This document shows positions 16,376 through 22,482 of a stretch of 22,482 bases of DNA, one piece after another. Below the pieces are notes generated by a model. It was not told where the DNA came from. It worked only from the letters and a program-made list of their open reading frames with translations, and did no database searches. The position numbers and the translations under genes are program-made. How positions within the stretch are numbered: position 1 is the stretch's first letter; each line of letters begins with the position of its first letter. Source of the DNA: a virus; IMG/VR virus record IMGVR_UViG_3300021519_000080, positions 1 through 22,482 of that record; one strand, 5' to 3'.

Positions 16376-17003
16376 ACTAGTTACGTTTGGCTGTTCCTAT
16401 CCATACGGCCACGGCTTACCTGATTGTTTTGATAAAAAAAATTTAGGCTATGGAATTGAACCTAGTAAATTTTCATTCCCTGAATTAATTGCTCAGCATT
16501 GCAATTTTGAAAATGTAAATTTAAGTAGACCGGGTATAAGTAACAAAGGTATAATACATAAGTTACAGAAATTTACATTTCAAAAAGGTGATATATGCTT
16601 ACTAGCATGGACGCATATTGACAGAAGTTCTTTTATAACTGAGGATAATGATATTAAGTTCATTGGGCCTTGGCAAAAAGATAAATTATCAATGAATTAT
16701 TACAAGCATTTTTTTGACCATTATGATAATTTATGGAACCTATCACTGTACATTAACTATGCTAATTTATATTTAAAAAACAAAGGCGTTATTGTAATTA
16801 ATATACAGGGATACGATGCAGGCATAACAATTGATTGGGAATCTCTAGTAGATGAGACTACGATTATAACTTCAAATAATATTCACTCGCAGGTTATTGA
16901 TATAGCATTAGATGGAAAACATCCTGGTATTAAAACACACGAGCAATTTGCAAAAGATTTAATTCTCTGTTATAAACAAATTTTAAAGGAACAAATAAGT
17001 TGA
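16368..17003 (+). CDS. SGNH/GDSL-type hydrolase-like protein
   Basis: This 211-residue protein opens 'RLVTFGCSYPYGHGL', where S10 stands at the GDSL block I nucleophile (G-C-S-Y instead of G-D-S-L). 'SRPGISNKGI' (residues 53-62) fits block II and offers G56 and N59. 'DGKHPGIKTHEQFA' from residue 182 supplies the block V Asp-x-x-His pair (D182, H185). This arrangement suggests an esterase or acyl-transferring enzyme of the SGNH superfamily, whose members often add or remove O-acetyl groups on polysaccharides. There is no signal peptide, so it would act in the cytoplasm or on the virion. It sits between two paralogous putative glycosyltransferases, overlapping one by 8 bases and the other by 4. 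Glycan editing is a reasonable inference; the substrate is unknown. Confidence 0.65.
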   Translation: MTRLVTFGCSYPYGHGLPDCFDKKNLGYGIEPSKFSFPELIAQHCNFENVNLSRPGISNKGIIHKLQKFTFQKGDICLLAWTHIDRSSFITEDNDIKFIGPWQKDKLSMNYYKHFFDHYDNLWNLSLYINYANLYLKNKGVIVINIQGYDAGITIDWESLVDETTIITSNNIHSQVIDIALDGKHPGIKTHEQFAKDLILCYKQILKEQIS

Positions 17004-18232
17004 AAATTGATTTATATTTTGAAAATAACGGAGTTACTAGCTCAGTGAGCAAACGACAACCTTTTTTAAATGCAATACCTTCTAAATTAGTTCCTAAAAC
17101 TGTTATTAATCCCGAGGCTGAACCTGCAGAAGTTTATTTTGGTATGTTTGGCGGAAGATTTCGTGCTAGTTTTACAGTAAACGATAAGATACCTGTAAAC
17201 AAAAAATTTTATTATCCTATAATTTTTAGTCTTTCCTCATTAAGTGATTATGTTAATAAACTATCAATTCAACCAGAGATAATACAGTTAGTTATAGACG
17301 GCATGTGTAAGATATTAATAGTATGTCCGTATGAAGGATGGTCTTGGAATATTTATGATAATCTAATAGATCCATTAGTAAAACGTTATAACTTAAATCA
17401 TAGCCATTTTGTTATTATGACAGCAAAGTTAAACAATCATCCTAAATGTAAAGTAGTTTATTATAATAATTGGGAAGTGACAGCCACAGGTAGGAATCAT
17501 TTAAAAGATTTAGAACTTGGTAAAGCAGCAGTGCTTAACACAGAAAGTAGGCCCTATAAATTTATTTGTTTAAACCGACGAGCTAGTTGGCATAGATTTG
17601 GCACAGTATCCAAACTATGGTCATATAAACATCAAGGATTATTAAGTTTTTGGCAAGAAGGTTTTATTCAGGATGATATTAATTATTTAATAGAACAAAA
17701 AAAGCAGTTTTTTCAAAACTTACCTAGTTTAGCAAAACTATGGATTGATAATAATATAGATGAATCTATGCCGCTACGTCTTTCAACAAAATACGATCCT
17801 TTTAAAATTACTAATAAGGTTAATCCAACTGACGACCAATATTCAGACAAATTTTATGAAAGTTATTTGCACATAGTAACTGAAACAACAATGATAGATG
17901 AAGGATTTTTCAGTGAAAAAATCTTTAAGCCAGCAATATATTTTCAACCATTTGTTCTTATTGGGCAATATAAAGGACTTGAATATTTAAGAAAAATAGG
18001 TTACAAAACATTTTCTGCTGTAATAGATGAAAGTTATGATTTAGAAAAAGATAATGAAAAACGTCTTATTATGGCTATAGATTCTGCTATTGAATTTATA
18101 AAAAAAGTAGATTCTAATCTTATGATACAGTTATGGCCTATACTTGAACATAACTCTAAAGTATTTTCAAATAGAGCAAATACTATTACTAAGAATTTAG
18201 TAGAAGATTTAAAATCAGCTCTTAATATTTAG
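17000..18232 (+). CDS. Putative GT-B-like transferase, second of two paralogues
   Basis: This 410-residue protein is a diverged paralogue of the gene at 15164. Shared blocks are 'PYEGWSWNIYDNLIDP' near residue 113, 'KFICLNRRASWHRFG' at about 187, and 'FFSEKIFKPAIYFQPFVLIG' with S305, E306 and K307. 'GYKTFSAVIDESYD' then follows, as in the other copy. As there, the C-terminal block has a distant look of GT10 or exostosin-like donor-binding regions. The start is a TTG overlapping the previous TGA (TTGA), with AAAGGA 9 bases upstream, so translation is likely coupled and modest. It is the last gene of the overlapping operon; a 37-base gap follows. A nucleotide-sugar transferase role is inferred from its neighbours and this resemblance. 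Confidence 0.5.
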   Translation: MKIDLYFENNGVTSSVSKRQPFLNAIPSKLVPKTVINPEAEPAEVYFGMFGGRFRASFTVNDKIPVNKKFYYPIIFSLSSLSDYVNKLSIQPEIIQLVIDGMCKILIVCPYEGWSWNIYDNLIDPLVKRYNLNHSHFVIMTAKLNNHPKCKVVYYNNWEVTATGRNHLKDLELGKAAVLNTESRPYKFICLNRRASWHRFGTVSKLWSYKHQGLLSFWQEGFIQDDINYLIEQKKQFFQNLPSLAKLWIDNNIDESMPLRLSTKYDPFKITNKVNPTDDQYSDKFYESYLHIVTETTMIDEGFFSEKIFKPAIYFQPFVLIGQYKGLEYLRKIGYKTFSAVIDESYDLEKDNEKRLIMAIDSAIEFIKKVDSNLMIQLWPILEHNSKVFSNRANTITKNLVEDLKSALNI

Positions 18233-18244
18233 AATCTATTGTTA

Positions 18245-18252
18245 TATAAGTA
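18245..18252 (+). promoter_or_regulatory. Possible late promoter variant TATAAGTA
   Basis: TATAAGTA differs by one base from the T4 late element and ends 17 bases before the ATG at 18270. It lies in the only gap (18233-18269) between the two halves of the accessory region. An AGGGG ribosome binding site lies between it and the ATG. I see no convincing -35 element for a sigma-70 reading. Confidence 0.3.
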
Positions 18253-18269
18253 TTTAACAGGGGACACAT

Positions 18270-19505
18270 ATGAAAAAAATAGCAATGATAGGATGTGGTA
18301 AATTAGGATTACCTTGCGCAGAAGTAATGAGCCAGCACTATGACGTTGTTGGATATGATGTAATAAAAGATCCAGCTGCACAGATACCATTATTAGATTC
18401 TATAGAAGCAGCAGTTAAGGGTAGAGATTTTATCTTTGTAGCAGTACCTACTCCGCATGATCCAGTTTATGGTGGTAGCAAACCAATTGCAGATTTGCCT
18501 ACTAAAGATTTTGATTACAGTATTGTACAACACGTATTAACTGAAATTAACAAGTACGTTACACAAGAACAATTGGTAGTTTTGATCAGCACAGTATTAC
18601 CTGGAACTGTTAGAGCACACCTTCGTCCATGCATAACTAATGCTCGTTTCATTTATAACCCTTATTTGATTGCTATGGGTAGTGTTAAATGGGATATGGT
18701 TAATCCAGAATGTCTAATTATCGGAACAGAAGACGGATCAGAAACTGGCGACGCTAAGTTACTGTCAAATTTTTATATTCCTATTATGGAAAATACTCCA
18801 AGAGTAAATATTGGTACTTGGGATGAAGCAGAAGCCATTAAGGTTTTCTACAATACTTTTATCAGTGCTAAAATTGGTCTAGTTAATATGATTCAAGACG
18901 TTGCTGAAAAGAATGGCAATATTAATGTAGATGTAGTAACTGATGCGCTTAAAGCAGCTACTCAACGCATCACTGGTTCAAAGTATCTAACCGCAGGACT
19001 AGGTGATGCAGGCGCATGTCATCCACGTGATAATATTGCGCTACGCTATTTGGCAGAACGCCTAGATTTAGGCTACGATCTATTCCATGCTATTATGCAC
19101 AGTAGAGATCAGCAAGCAAAGAATATGGCACTTAAACTAGTAGGTCTTGCTAAAGAACATAATTTGCCTGTAGTAATTCATGGCCGCGCCTACAAGCCAT
19201 ATGTTGAATACACTATTGGAAGTTATAGTGAACTAGTTGGACATTTTGTAGAAGCTGAAGGAGTTGAAGTTGCCTACGCAGATCCACTAACAGGCGATAC
19301 ATGGGCTGGCCAAGCTGTTATTCTAATGGCACACAATCCAGCAGTTACTTATGCAGGAACAGGTGTTGAAGTTTTACCAAATCAATTTTATTTTTATATT
19401 GAACCAGGCAGTGTTGTTCTTGATCCTTGGAGAACTATTGACAACATTAAAGGATCTACAGTGATACATTATGGAAATACGAGAAAACAAAACCATGCAA
19501 AATAA
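18270..19505 (+). CDS. UDP-glucose/GDP-mannose dehydrogenase family enzyme
   Basis: This 411-residue protein is about the usual length for the family. The N-terminus 'KKIAMIGCGKLGLP' is a Rossmann NAD-binding loop, and 'IFVAVPTPHDP' is the conserved V-P-T-P strand. 'AEAIKVFYNTFISAKIGLVN' is the central helix, with K201 at the catalytic Lys position. 'GDAGACHPRDNIAL' supplies the active-site Cys (C250) and Asp (D254), matching G-x-G-G-S-C-F-P-K-D of typical members. 'GRAYKPYVEYTIGSYS' matches the C-terminal 'F-K-P' domain. It should oxidise a UDP- or GDP-sugar at C6 to the uronic acid in two NAD-dependent steps, giving an acidic sugar donor. Differences around the VPTP insert and the Cys loop mean the sugar cannot be named. 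It overlaps the radical SAM gene by 11 bases and probably starts a new transcription unit. Confidence 0.85.
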   Translation: MKKIAMIGCGKLGLPCAEVMSQHYDVVGYDVIKDPAAQIPLLDSIEAAVKGRDFIFVAVPTPHDPVYGGSKPIADLPTKDFDYSIVQHVLTEINKYVTQEQLVVLISTVLPGTVRAHLRPCITNARFIYNPYLIAMGSVKWDMVNPECLIIGTEDGSETGDAKLLSNFYIPIMENTPRVNIGTWDEAEAIKVFYNTFISAKIGLVNMIQDVAEKNGNINVDVVTDALKAATQRITGSKYLTAGLGDAGACHPRDNIALRYLAERLDLGYDLFHAIMHSRDQQAKNMALKLVGLAKEHNLPVVIHGRAYKPYVEYTIGSYSELVGHFVEAEGVEVAYADPLTGDTWAGQAVILMAHNPAVTYAGTGVEVLPNQFYFYIEPGSVVLDPWRTIDNIKGSTVIHYGNTRKQNHAK

Positions 19506-20583
19506 ATTTTGTAAAGCATTAAGTAATGCAGTAAGTTTTAGAATTCCTGGAGATAGTAATTCGTTAACATTTAACCCCTGTTGTTTATATGATGAGTATC
19601 TTCCGTTTCATCCAACTGTTTTTAAAAAACAACGACAAAAGTTTATAGAAGCAGACCAAGACTATTTGCCAGGTTGTAGTAAGTGTAAGTTAAAAGAAAT
19701 TACACATGGTTTATCTAAAACACAGAGACATAATTTTAACAAGCAAATACCTAATGGTATTGGCGATGAAATTCATAAATTAGAAATAGTACTAGATACT
19801 ACCTGTAACGCAGCATGTATACAGTGTGGAACATATCAAAGTAGCTTGTGGCGAAATGAAGTTGCTGCTAGAGATCCTAACTATATTAATATACAACCTA
19901 AAAGTCAAATTGATTTAAAGATTGAACAAATTAAAAAAACTGTTGACACGCAAAAAGTTAAGAAGTGGCATTTTTGGGGCGGAGAACCGTTACTAACTGA
20001 CACCCATATGAAATTACTTAACGAAATTGAAGATCTTAGTACGGTATCAATTGCATACACAACAAACGGCAGCATCTTTCCTAAAGATGATGTTTTAGAA
20101 TTATGGAGTAAATGTAAAGAAGTTACTATAGGCGTAAGTACTGATGGTATCGATGATAAATTTCATTATATCCGATGGCCTTTAAAATTTGATAAATGGG
20201 CTAGCGTTGTTAGCAGATTCAAAAATGAAACTAGCTCAAATGTTAAATTTCATATTAATTATTGTGTTTTACCACTTAATGCTCTGTATACAGACGAAAT
20301 GGATGAATGGCTAGATAAAAACTTTAGCAAGCATCGCGATGGTACAAATATTTCGTTTAACTTTATCAGAGGTGAGGGTACTATAGATGCTGCTTGTACT
20401 CCGATGAGTCTGCGAGAAGAAATTTGGAAACGATTAGGTGAGGAACATGTTGTAAGCAGTATTCTAAAAGAACTACCAGTAATAGACTCGGGCCAAATGT
20501 TAGCACATTTAAACTATTGGGATCCAATTAGAAAATTAGATTGGCGTAAAACTTTTCCTGATGTAGTAAGGCATTTTGAATGA
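19495..20583 (+). CDS. Radical SAM protein with N-terminal twitch domain
   Basis: This 362-residue protein carries the radical SAM cluster motif 'CNAACIQC' (C104, C108, C111; Cx3Cx2C), followed by 'WHFWGGEPLL' (the GGE motif that binds SAM) and 'YTTNGSIF'. Ahead of it, C6, C29-C30 and C61-x-x-C64 ('GCSKC') form an N-terminal Cys-rich region, the arrangement of the phage-enriched 'twitch domain-containing radical SAM' group. This suggests a second iron-sulfur cluster. The reaction is unknown; members of the wider family modify peptides, sugars or nucleosides by radical chemistry. I chose the ATG at 19495 because family members begin with a short 'M..xFC' lead; an ATG at 19471 is also in frame. 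It overlaps the dehydrogenase by 11 bases and the next gene by 4. Sugar-nucleotide or peptide modification is only inferred from context. Confidence 0.8.
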   Translation: MQNKFCKALSNAVSFRIPGDSNSLTFNPCCLYDEYLPFHPTVFKKQRQKFIEADQDYLPGCSKCKLKEITHGLSKTQRHNFNKQIPNGIGDEIHKLEIVLDTTCNAACIQCGTYQSSLWRNEVAARDPNYINIQPKSQIDLKIEQIKKTVDTQKVKKWHFWGGEPLLTDTHMKLLNEIEDLSTVSIAYTTNGSIFPKDDVLELWSKCKEVTIGVSTDGIDDKFHYIRWPLKFDKWASVVSRFKNETSSNVKFHINYCVLPLNALYTDEMDEWLDKNFSKHRDGTNISFNFIRGEGTIDAACTPMSLREEIWKRLGEEHVVSSILKELPVIDSGQMLAHLNYWDPIRKLDWRKTFPDVVRHFE

Positions 20584-21221
20584 AATATTGTATTATAGGA
20601 TTTCCTAGATCAAGAAGTAGTATGCTTCTTGAAACGATTTCTCTATACTATAAAATTCCAGTTTTAGGAAGACCTATAGATGATTTTCACCAGCGTAATT
20701 TTCATTCCAATTTTGGAAAAAGTCTATTAAGAAATATACTTCGAACGGATCAGGGTGTTGTTCGTTTTCACCCATTGGAATTAATGAACAAGCAGGACAA
20801 TTATAAAATTTACAATTTTGATTTGCTCAATTTTGAACAATACGACAAAATTTATTTTACATTTAGAGAATCAATAACAGATGCGCTAGCTAGTGAATTT
20901 GTAGCAAGCACAGTTGGCAAGTATACGTATATGCATCCAGATGCTCTTCTTAAACACATAGATCCTATAGAGTTTAATGACGATCAAATGATTAGATTGC
21001 ATATCTATTCTGAAAATTTAGTTACACAATTAAAAAAATATTTAAAAGAAAACGGAATAAGATCTGAAGACTTATATTATAACGATATTCCAAATTATGT
21101 AAACGAACAATTTCCAACTGTAAAGACGCACCATGTAGAAACACACTATGATTATAAAAAAATAATTACAAACTATAATGATATTTTTTTAAAGTATGAA
21201 GAATTAAAGGACTGTAAGTGA
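20580..21221 (+). CDS. Sulfotransferase-like protein
   Basis: This 213-residue protein opens 'KYCIIGFPRSRSSMLLETIS', where 'GFPRSRSS' (residues 7-14) is the PAPS 5'-phosphosulfate-binding loop of sulfotransferases. 'FTFRESITDALASEF' (R96, S98) resembles the 3'-phosphate-binding segment. Such enzymes move sulfate from PAPS to a hydroxyl or amine of a carbohydrate, lipid, tyrosine or small molecule. The protein is shorter than many family members, so it may be a minimal form. Catalytic His or Glu residues cannot be assigned without alignment. It overlaps the radical SAM gene (ATGA) and the PP-loop gene (GTGA) by 4 bases each. A second sulfotransferase-like gene begins at 22342, which suggests two sulfation steps or two acceptors. 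Confidence 0.7.
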   Translation: MKYCIIGFPRSRSSMLLETISLYYKIPVLGRPIDDFHQRNFHSNFGKSLLRNILRTDQGVVRFHPLELMNKQDNYKIYNFDLLNFEQYDKIYFTFRESITDALASEFVASTVGKYTYMHPDALLKHIDPIEFNDDQMIRLHIYSENLVTQLKKYLKENGIRSEDLYYNDIPNYVNEQFPTVKTHHVETHYDYKKIITNYNDIFLKYEELKDCK

Positions 21222-22345
21222 ATAAAGATAATTTAGGTTTTTATCTTGTAGGCTGGAAAAAAATTTATAATAAAGTCCTTGCGCTAATTGAAAGCAAGCG
21301 TACTGGATATGATATCATTTGGAATTTTAATGATAGCATTTATAGTAAATTTAATTGGGCAACTCCTATTGAATTATCGTTAGATGAGCTATACCGTATA
21401 CGTGCTCAGCAACTAAGAAACAAATATGATTATATTAGCTTGCAATTTAGTGGTGGCGCAGACAGTACTAATGTGTTGCATGCATTTATAGATAACAACA
21501 TTTTCATTGATGAAATTGTCATGCAGATTCCAGAGATGGATAGAAAAAATCTCAAAGATTTTGATATGTCTGAGCGTAATATCTATGGTGAAATAGAATA
21601 TGTTGCAATACCATATCTTAAAAGTTTGGGGTCTAAATTACACCCCAACACTAAAATTATCATGCAGGATATTTGTAAATCTGCATTAGAATTGTTTAAG
21701 AATGATGATTGGATTGAATCACACGTACCTAGTGGACATGTAACTATTAGTACCATGGCACGACAAGCTATGCCAATATTTGATCAAACGCTATTAAGAT
21801 TAAGTGAAAAGCAAAACGTCTGTCAATTGATCGGTGTTGACAAACCTATGGTATACTTTGATGGAACAGAATATTATGCTTATTTTGCAGATACATCAGT
21901 GACACATGCTAACCCAACAGAGCTAAGTTATGAAAATAAAAGAAACAACGGATTTCAAACTGAGTTTTTTTATTGGACAGCCGATTTACCTGAAATTGTA
22001 GTTAAACAAGCACAAGTTATTAAAGCAGCATGCGAAGTAGATACTGCAAAACAATTACTTTGGAAACAAGCACTGGTTAAGCACCTGGGCGAGTTTAGAG
22101 ATACACTTGATCCTATAATTTATCCGGCTATACCTCGTCCTAAATTTCAAGCTAAGAAACCCTCTACTATACTAGTAGGTAATTCTATGGATGAATGGTT
22201 TTGGAAAACAGCATCTGCTGATATACAAAATAATTACATAGAAGGCATTAAATATTTAAAAACCAATATACTACATACACGCGGCATCGATGGCGATGTA
22301 GCCAACGGCTTTAATTCTATTAAAACTAGATTTTATAAATTATGA
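21218..22345 (+). CDS. PP-loop ATP pyrophosphatase-like protein
   Basis: This 375-residue protein has 'SLQFSGGADSTNVLHAF', with S78-G-G-A-D-S83 as the pyrophosphate-binding PP-loop of N-type ATP pyrophosphatases (asparagine synthetase, ThiI/TtcA and PAPS reductase-like enzymes). These adenylate a carboxyl, carbonyl or acid group before attack by a nitrogen or sulfur nucleophile. I see no glutamine-amidotransferase domain and no ferredoxin Cys pattern, so it is not a complete asparagine synthetase or thiolase. The start is GTG at 21218, overlapping the previous stop (GTGA), with AAAGGA 7 bases upstream. It overlaps the next gene by 4 bases (ATGA). Amide formation on a uronic acid, or sulfur insertion, would suit the neighbours, but neither is shown. 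The C-terminal 150 residues match nothing I recognise. Confidence 0.65.
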   Translation: MNKDNLGFYLVGWKKIYNKVLALIESKRTGYDIIWNFNDSIYSKFNWATPIELSLDELYRIRAQQLRNKYDYISLQFSGGADSTNVLHAFIDNNIFIDEIVMQIPEMDRKNLKDFDMSERNIYGEIEYVAIPYLKSLGSKLHPNTKIIMQDICKSALELFKNDDWIESHVPSGHVTISTMARQAMPIFDQTLLRLSEKQNVCQLIGVDKPMVYFDGTEYYAYFADTSVTHANPTELSYENKRNNGFQTEFFYWTADLPEIVVKQAQVIKAACEVDTAKQLLWKQALVKHLGEFRDTLDPIIYPAIPRPKFQAKKPSTILVGNSMDEWFWKTASADIQNNYIEGIKYLKTNILHTRGIDGDVANGFNSIKTRFYKL

Positions 22346-22482
22346 TTAATGTAACACATTGGCCAGTAGTAATCTACGCAAATTACAGAACCGGCTCAAC
22401 TGCTTTGGGGTATTGGTTAGCCCAAAAATATAATTGTAAATATTTTAATGAACCGATATATAGAAAGCCCGTATTTGATGAG
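22342..22482 (+). CDS. Second sulfotransferase-like protein, 3' partial
   Basis: Only 47 residues are visible before the window ends. They read 'VVIYANYRTGSTALGYWLAQ' from residue 9, followed by 'CKYFNEPIYRKP'. 'NYRTGSTAL' is a PAPS 5'-phosphosulfate-binding loop of the sulfotransferase superfamily, in the same place as 'GFPRSRSS' in the gene at 20580. The later 'FNEP' is also common after this loop in phage and bacterial sulfotransferases. The start overlaps the PP-loop gene's stop (ATGA). The two sulfotransferase-like proteins share the loop type but little else in the visible part, so they may act on different acceptors. Confidence 0.6.
   Translation, partial: MINVTHWPVVIYANYRTGSTALGYWLAQKYNCKYFNEPIYRKPVFDE

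Noticed and set aside
1-22482. tRNA genes, CRISPR arrays, insertion sequences and integration sites
   Set aside because: The window is almost fully coding on one strand with gaps of at most 105 bases; I saw no cloverleaf, spaced direct repeats, transposase or integrase motifs.

Overview
The window is a low-GC stretch of what is most likely a marine T4-like (myovirus-type) phage genome, related to the large cyanophages or pelagiphages. This rests on three things: structural proteins with recognisable cyanophage-type motifs, a tail-fibre gene ending in a phage collar domain, and T4-style late promoter motifs (NATAAATA) in front of structural genes. Every supported gene lies on the + strand, with overlaps or gaps of mostly a few bases. 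I see no tRNA, rRNA, integrase, transposase or CRISPR array. The host cannot be read from the sequence.

Region 1 (1-10711) is a late structural module. It holds the 3' part of a very large repetitive virion protein and a conserved small structural protein. Next come three tail-fibre-like paralogues that share an N-terminal module but end differently: one in a collar domain, one in a fibre tip of unknown type, one in a domain resembling self-processing or chaperone fibre ends. Two tandem paralogous structural proteins close the region. Late promoter motifs precede three of these genes, and one of the motifs sits inside a perfect inverted repeat.

Region 2 (10712-18232) opens with a near-consensus host sigma-70 promoter (TTGCTT, 17 bp, TATAAT with extended -10). 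It drives a tightly overlapping operon: a small conserved protein of unknown role, two GT-A-type glycosyltransferase-like proteins, an unrecognised protein with two carbohydrate-binding-like segments, a third glycosyltransferase-like protein, and two paralogous putative GT-B-type transferases flanking an SGNH-type hydrolase. This looks like a glycan-building and glycan-editing cassette.

Region 3 (18233-22482, continuing past the window) starts after a 37-base gap with a weak late-like motif. It encodes a UDP-glucose/GDP-mannose dehydrogenase-family enzyme, an N-terminal-twitch radical SAM protein, a sulfotransferase-like protein, a PP-loop ATP pyrophosphatase-like protein and the start of a second sulfotransferase-like protein. 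Together regions 2 and 3 could make and decorate an acidic, possibly sulfated or otherwise modified saccharide. It might go on the virion fibres, the host surface or a small secreted molecule. The substrate is not visible from sequence, and this cassette is the most interesting part of the window.
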